A DNA stretch of 11,470 bases from Leucobacter sp. (GTDB lineage: Bacteria; Actinomycetota; Actinomycetes; Actinomycetales; Microbacteriaceae). The notes beneath the pieces were generated by a model, which searched no databases, was not told the DNA's origin, and saw nothing but the letters and a program-made list of their open reading frames with translations. Shown piece after piece: positions 1 to 7,523 of this stretch; positions within the stretch are counted from its first letter, which is position 1; each line of letters opens with the position of its first letter. The stretch covers positions 1 to 11,470 of the forward strand of contig JAPSIU010000061.1 of NCBI GenBank assembly GCA_031178565.1, in the 5' to 3' direction. The translations under genes were made by a program, and so were the position numbers.

Positions 1-572
1 ACCTGCTGAGCCAGGCAGAACACGGACCCGACTCTCCGGTGGTCTACGTCACCACCTCCGAGGAGAACGGCCGCGCCGTCATCGACCAGGTCGAACGCCA
101 GCTCGAGGTTCTGCCGACCGCCGAGGTCGCCCGTGCGGCCTGGGAGAGCGTCGGCGAGGTGATCGTCGTCGAGGATCTCGACGAGGCCTTCCGGGTCTCG
201 GACGAGTACGCGAGCGAACACGTGCAGGTGCTCACCGCAGAGCCTCGGCTGGCCCTCCAGCGGCTGCGCAACTACGGTGCGCTGTTCCTGGGAGACCGCA
301 CCTCGGTGCCCTACGGCGACAAGGTGATCGGCACCAACCACGTGCTTCCGACGCTGAAGGCCGCCCGCTACACGGGGGGTCTTTGGGTCGGGAAGTTCCT
401 GAAGACGGTCACATTCCAGGAGATCACTACGGACGAAGCGAGCGCGAAGCTCGGCGAACTGGTCGGACGGGCCTCGCGGGCGGAGCGATTCGAAGGCCAC
501 GCCCGTTCCGGCGATGCCCGTGTTGCTCGAGTGACGGGCGACTGGCCGGCGTGGGCGGACGGCCTACGATGA
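1..572 (+). CDS. Histidinol-dehydrogenase-family enzyme, HpsN-like (3' part only)
   Basis: This is the C-terminal portion (about 190 residues) of an NAD-dependent, zinc-dependent dehydrogenase of the HisD fold. The gene starts before the window and the codon frame begins at base 3. The family's zinc and catalytic landmarks are visible: QAEH near the left edge, the catalytic SEH, the GTNHVLPT segment preceded by the zinc Asp (YGDK), and the final EGHAR histidine. The stretch YTGGLWVGKFLKTVTFQ and the end SRAERFEGHARSGDAR resemble what I recall of HpsN, which oxidises (R)-2,3-dihydroxypropane-1-sulfonate to sulfolactate, rather than biosynthetic HisD. No other his gene is nearby and the gene is followed by catabolic-type oxidoreductases, which also argues against histidine biosynthesis. 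Family is certain; the HpsN-like assignment is likely; the exact substrate is unknown. Confidence 0.88.
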   Translation, partial: LLSQAEHGPDSPVVYVTTSEENGRAVIDQVERQLEVLPTAEVARAAWESVGEVIVVEDLDEAFRVSDEYASEHVQVLTAEPRLALQRLRNYGALFLGDRTSVPYGDKVIGTNHVLPTLKAARYTGGLWVGKFLKTVTFQEITTDEASAKLGELVGRASRAERFEGHARSGDARVARVTGDWPAWADGLR

Positions 573-608
573 CGAGTGTCCGATCATCATAGAGGTCTGA
601 AGTCGAAT

Positions 609-613
609 GGAGG
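609..613 (+). promoter_or_regulatory. Ribosome binding site deciding the GMC gene start
   Basis: GGAGG lies 7 bases before the ATG at 621. A GTG at 576 is in the same frame but has no comparable box, and the 15 extra residues it would add do not look like a GMC N-terminus. The box therefore favours the start at 621. Confidence 0.75.
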
Positions 614-620
614 TAGCTCT

Positions 621-2189
621 ATGACCGAGCGTCATTTCGAGCCGGCAGCGCAGCTCGCGGCCGGCGAGCGTCTCACCACCGACGTGCTCATCATCGGTTC
701 GGGGCCCGGCGGGGCAGCCGCTGCGCACGCGCTGATCGGCTCCGGGCTCGACGTGGTCGTCGCGGAGCGCGGTCAGCACCTGCCCGTCGTGCCCCGGCAC
801 GAGATCGTGCGCGCCATGTACGTGGAGAAGCGCTACCGCAACGCAGAGCCCTGGTTCGACGGTTCGAATGGCAAGCCGTTCCACCCGGGCACCTACTACT
901 ACGTCGGCGGCAACACGAAGTTCTACGGGGCCGCGCTCCCGCGTTTCCGACGCGAGGACTTCGAACGTACGAAGATGGCCGAGGGCGTCTCGCAGGGCTG
1001 GCCCTTCTCCTATGACGAACTCGAGCCGTTCTACACCCGGGCCGAGCAGGCGTACCGTGTGCACGGTGCACTGGGGGAGGACCCCACCGAACCTCCCCAC
1101 AGCGCGGACTTCCCGCTCCCGGCGCTCGAGCACGAGCCCGACATCGAGAGGTTCGCAGCCTCTCTGAAGGGTCAGGGCCTGCATCCCTACCACACGGCGA
1201 ACGGTATCCACGTCTCAACGCAGGCCGAACGCGATGAGGAGAAAGGGTCCGATGGCATCCCGAGTTTCGCAGACCGCAAATCGGATGCGTGGAACAGCCT
1301 GTTGAAGCCCGCGCTCGAGCAGGATCCGAGGATCCAGCTCCTGGTGGAGCTGCACGTCACTCGGCTCATCGCCTCGGAGGACGGACAGCGGATCGTGGCA
1401 GCCGAGGCGACCTATCTCGGGAAGCATGTCGAGATCCATGCGGAGCGTGTCATTCTTGCCGCGGGCGCAGTCAACTCGGCAGCACTGCTCTTGAGGTCGG
1501 GCCTCGCGAACTCCTCGGGCACCGTCGGCCGCAACTACATGGTGCACAATACGACGTTCCTCGTCGGCATCAACCCGTTCCGCAGGAATCGTACGTCGTG
1601 GCAGAAGACGATCGGCGTGAACGATTGGTATCTCGCGGGTGCCGCTCATCCGCCGCTCGGCAACATGCAGATGCTCGGCAAGCTCGGCGCCGAGACGCTC
1701 AAGGGCTTCTTCCCGTACCTCCCGAAGGTCCTCTTGAAGCTGGTGACCGACCGCAGCATCGACTTCTGCCTCATCTCGGAGGACGTCGCAGATCCTGCCA
1801 ATCGCGTCGAGGTGGATGGTGATCGGATCGTCGTGCACTGGAAACGCAACAACCTGGCGTCGCACAAGCACCTCGTGAAGAATGTGGCGAAGGTCGTCAG
1901 GCGAGCGGGCTTCCCGTTCGTCTTCACCAGGCTCATGGGTATCGAGACGAACTCCCACATGTGCGGAACCCTGGTCGCGGGCGAGGATCCCGCTACTTCA
2001 GTGGTGAACAGGGATTGCCGCTCGCATGATCTGGACAACCTGTGGGTTGTCGACAGCTCGATCTTCCCGTCTTCGACTGCGACAAACCCGGTACTCACGA
2101 TCAGCGCGAACGCTTTCCGCGTCGTCGGCAAAATGACCGCCTCGTCCGAGCAACGAAGCACGAACCCCAACCGAGGAGAAACCGCATGA
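621..2189 (+). CDS. GMC-family FAD-dependent oxidoreductase
   Basis: The protein (522 residues) is a flavoprotein that oxidises an alcohol group, of the choline dehydrogenase / pyranose oxidase superfamily. The FAD Rossmann motif GSGPGG is at residues 26-31, ending with the ribose-binding acidic residue Glu49 in VVVAERG. The C-terminal GMC signature DNLWVVDSSIFPSSTATNP supplies the usual pair of active-site residues: His446 (in SHMCGT) and Asn489 (in TNPVLT). The GWPFSYDELEPFYTRAE segment is typical of the sugar/polyol-oxidising branch. There is no signal peptide, so it is probably cytosolic. It starts 48 bases after the HisD-family gene, and its stop codon overlaps the next start (ATGA), suggesting translational coupling with the ThDP enzyme. 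Likely job: oxidising a secondary alcohol to a ketone in the operon's pathway. The substrate is not readable from sequence. Confidence 0.9.
   Translation: MTERHFEPAAQLAAGERLTTDVLIIGSGPGGAAAAHALIGSGLDVVVAERGQHLPVVPRHEIVRAMYVEKRYRNAEPWFDGSNGKPFHPGTYYYVGGNTKFYGAALPRFRREDFERTKMAEGVSQGWPFSYDELEPFYTRAEQAYRVHGALGEDPTEPPHSADFPLPALEHEPDIERFAASLKGQGLHPYHTANGIHVSTQAERDEEKGSDGIPSFADRKSDAWNSLLKPALEQDPRIQLLVELHVTRLIASEDGQRIVAAEATYLGKHVEIHAERVILAAGAVNSAALLLRSGLANSSGTVGRNYMVHNTTFLVGINPFRRNRTSWQKTIGVNDWYLAGAAHPPLGNMQMLGKLGAETLKGFFPYLPKVLLKLVTDRSIDFCLISEDVADPANRVEVDGDRIVVHWKRNNLASHKHLVKNVAKVVRRAGFPFVFTRLMGIETNSHMCGTLVAGEDPATSVVNRDCRSHDLDNLWVVDSSIFPSSTATNPVLTISANAFRVVGKMTASSEQRSTNPNRGETA
2173..2178 (+). promoter_or_regulatory. 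Ribosome binding site of the ThDP enzyme
   Basis: GAGGAG lies 7 bases before the ATG at 2186 and inside the end of the GMC gene. It selects this start over an upstream in-frame GTG at 2042, which would add 48 non-homologous residues read from within the GMC gene. Confidence 0.75.
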
Positions 2190-3982
2190 CGAAACAGCAA
2201 CTCACGGGCGGCCAGATGGTCGTCGACGGACTGATCCGCCAGGGGGTGGAGATCGTGTTCGCCGTGCCCGGCCACGGCAACACCGCGCTGCTCGACGCCT
2301 TCGTGGAGCGGGAGGACGAGATCAAGGTCGTGCAGGCGATGCACGAGCAGGGTGCCGCGCACATGGCGGACGGGTACTATCGGTCCTCGGGGAAGATCGC
2401 AGCGGTAGCCACTTCGATCGGCCCCGGCGCCACGAACACGGTGACCGGGATCGTCACAGCGTTCTCCGATTCGCAGCCGATGCTCGTGATCACGGGATCC
2501 GTGCACACCTACATGGAGAATCGCGGAGTGCTCCAGGAGATCGATCGGCCGAACGGCTCAGCGTGGGGCGCCATGATCGAGAAGACCGTCAAGCGGTGGT
2601 GGCGTCCGGTGACGCTCGGGCAGATCCCCCGGGTCGTGACGCAGGCCTTCAACGCGATGCGCGAGGGGCGTCGCGGCCCGGTGCTCATCGACCTGCCTCA
2701 AGACCTCCAGGCCGAGGCCGGCGAGTACGAGTACGTCGAGGGCGCGCCGCTCGACATGCCCCGCCCAGTCGGAAGCGCCGAGGCGATCCGCGCGGCCGCC
2801 GAACTGCTCCGTGGAGCGAGACGTCCCGTGATCCTCGCGGGGGGCGGCGTCATCGCGGCCGATGCCGCAGTCGAACTGCAGGCCGTTGCGGAGCGCCTCG
2901 GCGCTCCGGTCACCCACACTTTCATGGGCAAGGGGGCGCTCTCAGCGGCGCACGACCTCTACGCGTGGCCCTGCGGCGACCTGGGCTCGATCCCCGGTAA
3001 CGGCATGACCAAGCAGGCCGACGTCATCCTGGCCGTCGGCACTCGGTTCAGCGACCGCATCACCTCTTCCTATCGCAAGGGCGTCACGTTCAACTTCCCG
3101 GATACGAAGCTCGTACACATCGACATCGACGGCTTCGAGATCGGCCGGAACTATCCGGCGGACGTCGGTATCGTCGGCGACGCCAAGGCGACCCTGCTCG
3201 GTTTGCTCGGCGAACTGGGGGAGACCGCCTCGGACTACCGTCAGACCGAGTACTTCGCCGAGTTGCAGTTCCTCAAGCAAGAATGGGAGGAGTACCTCCG
3301 TCCCGCCCGCGAGGCGGATGTGCGGCCGATCACCAACTCTCGCGCCATGGTCGAGATCCGAAAGGCTCTGCCCGAGGATGCGATCTGGGTCACCGACTCG
3401 AGCAACCCTGCGAATGGCGCATTCAACGAGTTCCCGATATATCAGCCGAAGACCAACATCGTCGCCGGAGGGATGTCCGGCATCGGCTTCGGCCTGCCTG
3501 CTGCGATCGGCGCGCAGATCGGAGCGCCCGAGCAGCAGGTCGTCGCCTACATCGGCGACGGCAGCCTCCTGCAGACCGGCACCGAATTGGCCACGGCCGC
3601 GATGCTGGGCGTGCCCCTCATCGTCATCGTCATGAACAATGGCGGATGGGAGGCCATCAAGGACCTCCAGATCGAGCTTTTCGGCGACAATCGCAACATC
3701 ACCACCGCTTGGAAGCAGCACTCGACCGGAGAGCCGTACTTCGCGGACGCCGTGGGGTTCGCGAAGTCGCTCGGCGTCGATGGCGAACGCGTCGAAGAAC
3801 CGGAGGACGTCCTCGCGGCGGTCCAGCGGGGGATCGAGCACGCCGGACCGTACGTGGTCGAGGTGATGAGCGCGAACGCGCTGCCGTGGACCAAGCTGCA
3901 CACCACCGGCTGGTGGGACCTCACGGTCCCCGCCTACCTGGGCGAGAAGCGCGACGCCTACGTCACGAACCGCGGGTTTTGA
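2186..3982 (+). CDS. Thiamine-diphosphate enzyme, acetolactate synthase / IolD-like
   Basis: The protein (598 residues) has the three-domain layout of the acetohydroxyacid synthase family: an N-terminal pyrimidine-binding domain with the catalytic Glu54 in HEQGAAHMADGY, a central domain (about 195-350, with VGTRFSDR and LVHIDIDGFEIGRNYP), and a C-terminal pyrophosphate-binding domain with GDGS at 457-460 and the partner Asn at 484-485. SIGPGATNTVTG and LPQDLQAEA recall IolD, the inositol-pathway ring-opening hydrolase, so it sits between AHAS and IolD in character. The C-terminal tail after residue 565 is rich in aromatics (GWWDLTVPAYL). No AHAS small subunit follows; a ThuA gene does, so branched-chain amino acid biosynthesis is unlikely. 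Probable role: decarboxylation, C-C hydrolysis or carboligation of a 2-oxo acid or dione made by the upstream oxidoreductases. It overlaps the GMC gene by four bases. Confidence 0.9.
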   Translation: MTKQQLTGGQMVVDGLIRQGVEIVFAVPGHGNTALLDAFVEREDEIKVVQAMHEQGAAHMADGYYRSSGKIAAVATSIGPGATNTVTGIVTAFSDSQPMLVITGSVHTYMENRGVLQEIDRPNGSAWGAMIEKTVKRWWRPVTLGQIPRVVTQAFNAMREGRRGPVLIDLPQDLQAEAGEYEYVEGAPLDMPRPVGSAEAIRAAAELLRGARRPVILAGGGVIAADAAVELQAVAERLGAPVTHTFMGKGALSAAHDLYAWPCGDLGSIPGNGMTKQADVILAVGTRFSDRITSSYRKGVTFNFPDTKLVHIDIDGFEIGRNYPADVGIVGDAKATLLGLLGELGETASDYRQTEYFAELQFLKQEWEEYLRPAREADVRPITNSRAMVEIRKALPEDAIWVTDSSNPANGAFNEFPIYQPKTNIVAGGMSGIGFGLPAAIGAQIGAPEQQVVAYIGDGSLLQTGTELATAAMLGVPLIVIVMNNGGWEAIKDLQIELFGDNRNITTAWKQHSTGEPYFADAVGFAKSLGVDGERVEEPEDVLAAVQRGIEHAGPYVVEVMSANALPWTKLHTTGWWDLTVPAYLGEKRDAYVTNRGF

Positions 3983-3991
3983 ACGGGGTTC

Positions 3992-4001
3992 ACACCGGTG
4001 T
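3992..4001 (+). promoter_or_regulatory. Perfect 10-base palindrome in the ThDP-ThuA gap
   Basis: ACACCGGTGT reads the same on both strands and sits in the longest gap of the operon (73 bases), just after the ThDP stop. It could be a regulator half-site pair or part of a weak hairpin. A 10-base palindrome in GC-rich DNA can arise by chance, and I see no convincing promoter next to it. Confidence 0.2.
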
Positions 4002-4055
4002 CTCCGCTCTTCGCGGCGGGCGACACGATTCTGCTGCAAGAAAGGCGGCCTGACT

Positions 4056-4721
4056 ATGGCGAAGGCGCTGTATCTCTACGGGGGATGGCCCGGACACAAT
4101 CCCTACGGCATCGCCGAGTGGGCGCGTGGTGTCCTGCGCGACGCGGGGCTGGATGTCGACGAATCGAACGACATCTTCTCGCTCGACCAGGACCTCACCG
4201 GCTACGACCTCATCGTCAACAACTGGAACAACGCTCTGCTCAGCGAGACGCTCACGCCGTCGCAGGAGCACCACCTGCTGGGCGCGATCGAGCGCGGCAC
4301 TGGTTTCGTGTCCTGGCACGGCGGGGGCGCCGCCTTCCGCGGCAGCGTCATGTACCACATGATGCTCGGGGCCGACGTCTTCTACCACCCGGCGGGGGAG
4401 GGAGTGCGGCACCGGTATCCCCTGAGCGTCGTAGACACCGCACACCCCGTGATGGCGGGCGTGAGCGACTTCCAGATCGCCAGTGAGCAGTACTACATGA
4501 ATGTCGACCCGAGGAACCACGTGCTCCTCGAGACGGTGTTCGACGGCGAGCACATGCCTTGGCTGGCCGGGCAGCGAATGCCGCAGGCCTGGGTCACGAA
4601 CTGGGGTGCCGGCCGAGTGTTCTACAGCGCCCTCGGCCACTATCTCGAAGACCTCACGGCAGAGCCCGTGGCGCGGATGATGCGTCAGGGCATCGGCTGG
4701 GCGATCCGTAAGAACCACTGA
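4056..4721 (+). CDS. ThuA-domain protein
   Basis: The protein (221 residues) is a single ThuA domain, a class I glutamine-amidotransferase-like fold found in ThuA of the trehalose utilisation operon and in many sugar-catabolic and predicted carbohydrate-active proteins. Visible landmarks are the N-terminal beta strand with YGGWPGHNP, the WHGGGAAFRGS block (His88), EQYYMNVDP (Glu144) and the terminal NWGAGRVFYSALGH (His195). The length fits a stand-alone ThuA. There is no signal peptide, so it is probably cytosolic. In sugar pathways ThuA proteins accompany 3-keto-sugar formation, but their exact chemistry is poorly defined. Here the protein sits between a ThDP enzyme and an alcohol dehydrogenase, so it probably acts on an oxidised intermediate. 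A modest AAGAAAGG box ends 10 bases before the ATG. Family is certain, function open. Confidence 0.88.
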   Translation: MAKALYLYGGWPGHNPYGIAEWARGVLRDAGLDVDESNDIFSLDQDLTGYDLIVNNWNNALLSETLTPSQEHHLLGAIERGTGFVSWHGGGAAFRGSVMYHMMLGADVFYHPAGEGVRHRYPLSVVDTAHPVMAGVSDFQIASEQYYMNVDPRNHVLLETVFDGEHMPWLAGQRMPQAWVTNWGAGRVFYSALGHYLEDLTAEPVARMMRQGIGWAIRKNH

Positions 4722-4745
4722 CCGGCGGCGAAGCCGGCGAAGACC

Positions 4746-4751
4746 GAGGAG
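4746..4751 (+). promoter_or_regulatory. Ribosome binding site of the iron-type alcohol dehydrogenase
   Basis: GAGGAG is followed by five bases (TAACG) and the ATG at 4757, in a 35-base gap after the ThuA stop. It fixes the start of the dehydrogenase. Confidence 0.7.
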
Positions 4752-4756
4752 TAACG

Positions 4757-5920
4757 ATGGTCAACGAACTCTCAGTCCCCCCTCTCATGAGAGTCGGCGG
4801 AGGGGCTCTGGCGCAGGTCGGAGCAGTAGTGAAATCTCTGGGTGCGTCCCGCCCATTGATCGTGACCGACGCGTTCCTGACGAAGGCCGGCGTCGCCCAG
4901 ACGGTCGTCGACTTCCTCGCGGGCGAGGGACTCGACGGGGCGCTGTTCAGCGGCACCGTGCCCGATCCGACGAGCGCCTCTCTGGGAGTCGGCCTTGAGA
5001 TCCTGCAGGATCATGGCGCCGATATCGTGATCGGTCTCGGCGGAGGCAGCCCGATCGACACGGCGAAGGCTCTCTCGGTGCTCGCGGTCCGGGGCGGTTC
5101 GATGCGCGAACTCAAAGCGCCCGTGCGCTATGACGGACCGGCGCTCCCGCTCGTCGCGGTTCCGACGACCGCCGGCACCGGGTCCGAGGCGACCCAGACC
5201 ACGGTGATCACCGACAGCGAGACCGGCGAGAAGATGCTCTGCATCGGGCCGTCGTTTCTGCCGCAGGCGGCGATCGTCGATTACGAGCTCACGCTCTCCA
5301 TGCCGCCGAGGCTCAGCGCAGACACCGGGATCGACGCGCTCACCCACGCGGTCGAGGCGTACGTCAGCAAGAAGCGCAACGGGTTCTCCGACGCGCTCGC
5401 GCTGTACGCGATCCGCGCGATCGGCCGGAATCTCCGTGGTGTGTACCGCGATGGAGCGGATCGGGAAGCTCGCGCGGCGATGATGGAGGCCGCCACCTTT
5501 GCGGGTATCGCCTTCTCCAACTCCAGTGTGGCGCTCGTGCACGCCATGAGCCGTCCGCTCGGAGCACATTTCCGCGTGGCTCACGGCATGGCCAACGCGA
5601 TGCTCTTCGCCGCTGTCACCGAATTCTCACTCGGCGCCGACGACGCTCGGTACGCGAACTGCGCCCGAGCGCTCGGCGTCGCCGGCGAGGACGACTCGGA
5701 TCCCGCCGCCGCGGCCGCGCTGGTGCAGGAGCTCCACGCGGTGAAGGCGGAGCTCGCGGTGCCCACTCCCGAGGATTTCGGGATCGACCGAGAGTCCTGG
5801 GAGCGCGCGGTACCGGTGATGGCGCAGCAGGCGATCGCTTCGGGATCGCACTCGAATAATCCTCGTGTGCCGTCCACAGACGAGATCGAGGAGTTGTATC
5901 GCCATGTGTACTCAGCATGA
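4757..5920 (+). CDS. Iron-containing (group III) alcohol dehydrogenase
   Basis: The protein (387 residues) is a full-length metal-dependent NAD(P) alcohol dehydrogenase of the FucO / maleylacetate reductase superfamily. The nucleotide-binding GGGSPIDTAK is at about 95-104 and PTTAGTGSEAT follows near 136-146. The four metal ligands are all present with family spacing: Asp193 and His197 (IDALTHAVEAY), His262 (VHAMSRPLGAHF) and His276 (VAHGMANAM). The AMSRPLG variant, instead of AMAHPLG, is common in one branch of the family. It would interconvert an aldehyde and an alcohol, plausibly the aldehyde released by the ThDP enzyme two genes upstream. The gene overlaps the following reading frame at ATGA. 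Maleylacetate reductase is a less likely alternative, since no aromatic-ring genes are present. Confidence 0.92.
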   Translation: MVNELSVPPLMRVGGGALAQVGAVVKSLGASRPLIVTDAFLTKAGVAQTVVDFLAGEGLDGALFSGTVPDPTSASLGVGLEILQDHGADIVIGLGGGSPIDTAKALSVLAVRGGSMRELKAPVRYDGPALPLVAVPTTAGTGSEATQTTVITDSETGEKMLCIGPSFLPQAAIVDYELTLSMPPRLSADTGIDALTHAVEAYVSKKRNGFSDALALYAIRAIGRNLRGVYRDGADREARAAMMEAATFAGIAFSNSSVALVHAMSRPLGAHFRVAHGMANAMLFAAVTEFSLGADDARYANCARALGVAGEDDSDPAAAAALVQELHAVKAELAVPTPEDFGIDRESWERAVPVMAQQAIASGSHSNNPRVPSTDEIEELYRHVYSA

Positions 5921-5985
5921 GGTTCCGGCGGGAGCGGAGACGGGGCTCTGTCCGCTCGCGCACCGGCGTGGCGGTGTGGAGCATC

Positions 5986-7470
5986 ATGCAGGCCGCTGAG
6001 GAGAAGTCGGCCGGCCTTCGCGGTTCGATGGGGACGACCCAGGTGGCGCTGACCGTGCTCGCGATGGCTGCGCCGCTGAGCAACGTCTACGGGGTGCTGC
6101 CGCTCGGGATCACCCGGGGCAACGGCATCGGCACCCCGGCGATCTACATCTTCGTCGGCGCGATCTTTCTCCTGTTCGCGGTCGGGTTCACGACGATGGC
6201 CCGCAACCTCCCGAGGGCGGGGGCGTTCTACACGTACGTCACCGCCGGTCTCGGTCGCCCCATCGGTCTTGGATCCGCGTATCTCACGACCTTCGCCTAC
6301 TTCGTCTTCTGCATCGGGAGCTACGCCTACTTCGGCTATGCGTTCGGGGATACCCTGACGAGAGTGGCCGGTATCGAGGGAGTGCCGTGGTGGGTGTGGA
6401 GCGCCGCCTCCCTGATCGCGGTCGGTGCTCTGGGCGTCTGCAACGTGGAGGTCTCCGGCAAAGTACTCGTGGCGCTCATGGCGATCGAGATCGGGCTGGT
6501 CATGCTGTTCAACCTCCCCGTGCTGTTCACGGGTGGGCCGGAGGGATATCAGGGCGACTCCTTCATGCCGACCGGGATCTTCTCCGGGGACCTCGGGGTC
6601 GCCGTGCTCTTCGCCATCGCCTGTTACATCGGCTTCGAGACCACAGTGATCTATCGTGACGAGGTGAAGGATGCGCGCCGCACGATCCCACGGGCCATGT
6701 ACATCGCGATCGCCGGGCTCTGCGCCTTCTACGTCGTCTCCGCTTGGTGCCTCGTCACCTTCTGGGGAACCGGGAACGTCGCCGAGATCGGCCGCGACAG
6801 TGAGAGCGTCCTGTTCACCGGTGGCTTCGAGTACTACATGGGAGCCACCTTCACTCAGATCCTGACGGTGCTCGTCGTCACGAGCGTCTTCGCGGGGGCT
6901 CTTTCCACGCACAACGCGTTCACCCGGTACCTGTTCATGCTCGGCCGCGACGGCAGCCTGCCCTCGTATCTCAGCCGGGCCACCGAACGCTACGCCTCCC
7001 CGGGCAAGGCATCCGTGACGGCATCGGCCCTATCGGCGATCGTGCTGATGCCGTTCGTGCTGACCGGGGTGGGGGCGAACAAGCTGTATCCCTCGATGTT
7101 CGGCTTCGGCACGTTCAGCCTGGTGGTCATGTTCGTCTTGGTCTCGATATCCACCCTGCGTTATTTCCGCCTGGTGCGTCATCGGGAAGCGGCATGGAAC
7201 ACGACCGTCGCGCCGATCCTCTCGACGCTGGGGATGGGACTGCTGCTGGTGATCTCATCGGTCTACTTCTCGATGTCGATCGAAGCTCCGCTGCCCGTCG
7301 CGGTCGCCGAGCAGGTCCTGCTTCTCGCGATCCTCGCCGTCGGCACATGTATCGGGCTGTACCTTCGGAGGAACCGGCCCGAGGCCTACCGGAGGATCGG
7401 CAACGCGGCCGGAGACCACCACGATGTTCGGCTGCGGACCGGGAAGCCGCCCGTGGTGACTCGGCAGTAG
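5986..7470 (+). CDS. APC-superfamily permease (12 TM)
   Basis: This is a secondary transporter of the amino acid/polyamine/organocation superfamily with 12 hydrophobic segments, from TTQVALTVLAMAAPLSNVYG to VLLLAILAVGTCIGLYL. TM1 carries the small-residue break expected for APC transporters, and the TM6 region has YIGFETTVIYRDEVKDARRTIPRAM, which matches the family's conserved FE(x)n DE(x)nP segment. It is an inner membrane protein that probably imports the operon's substrate. The start is uncertain. I prefer ATG 5986 (494 residues), because the protein then begins MQAAEEKSAGLRGSMG like relatives, with GGAG four bases before it. The ATG at 5917 overlaps the dehydrogenase stop as ATGA and would add 23 arginine-rich residues without a Shine-Dalgarno box. 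APC substrates are usually amino acids, amines or carboxylates; which one applies here is unknown. Confidence 0.88.
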   Translation: MQAAEEKSAGLRGSMGTTQVALTVLAMAAPLSNVYGVLPLGITRGNGIGTPAIYIFVGAIFLLFAVGFTTMARNLPRAGAFYTYVTAGLGRPIGLGSAYLTTFAYFVFCIGSYAYFGYAFGDTLTRVAGIEGVPWWVWSAASLIAVGALGVCNVEVSGKVLVALMAIEIGLVMLFNLPVLFTGGPEGYQGDSFMPTGIFSGDLGVAVLFAIACYIGFETTVIYRDEVKDARRTIPRAMYIAIAGLCAFYVVSAWCLVTFWGTGNVAEIGRDSESVLFTGGFEYYMGATFTQILTVLVVTSVFAGALSTHNAFTRYLFMLGRDGSLPSYLSRATERYASPGKASVTASALSAIVLMPFVLTGVGANKLYPSMFGFGTFSLVVMFVLVSISTLRYFRLVRHREAAWNTTVAPILSTLGMGLLLVISSVYFSMSIEAPLPVAVAEQVLLLAILAVGTCIGLYLRRNRPEAYRRIGNAAGDHHDVRLRTGKPPVVTRQ

Positions 7471-7523
7471 CCGCGGGGCGCGCGCCCGGCTCAGCTCCCG
7501 CGCCCGCGTGCTCAGCCCGCCCA

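Noticed and set aside
2186..3982. Biosynthetic acetolactate synthase (ilvB)
   Set aside because: No small subunit or other ilv gene follows, several motifs are IolD-like, and the neighbours are catabolic oxidoreductases.
4722..4756. CCGGCG repeated in the ThuA-dehydrogenase gap
   Set aside because: Two short GC-only copies are not distinguishable from background composition.
5581..6912. Minus-strand open frame (443 codons) across the alcohol dehydrogenase-permease junction
   Set aside because: It spans two recognised + strand genes and has no recognisable domain; an open frame of this length is common opposite GC-rich genes.
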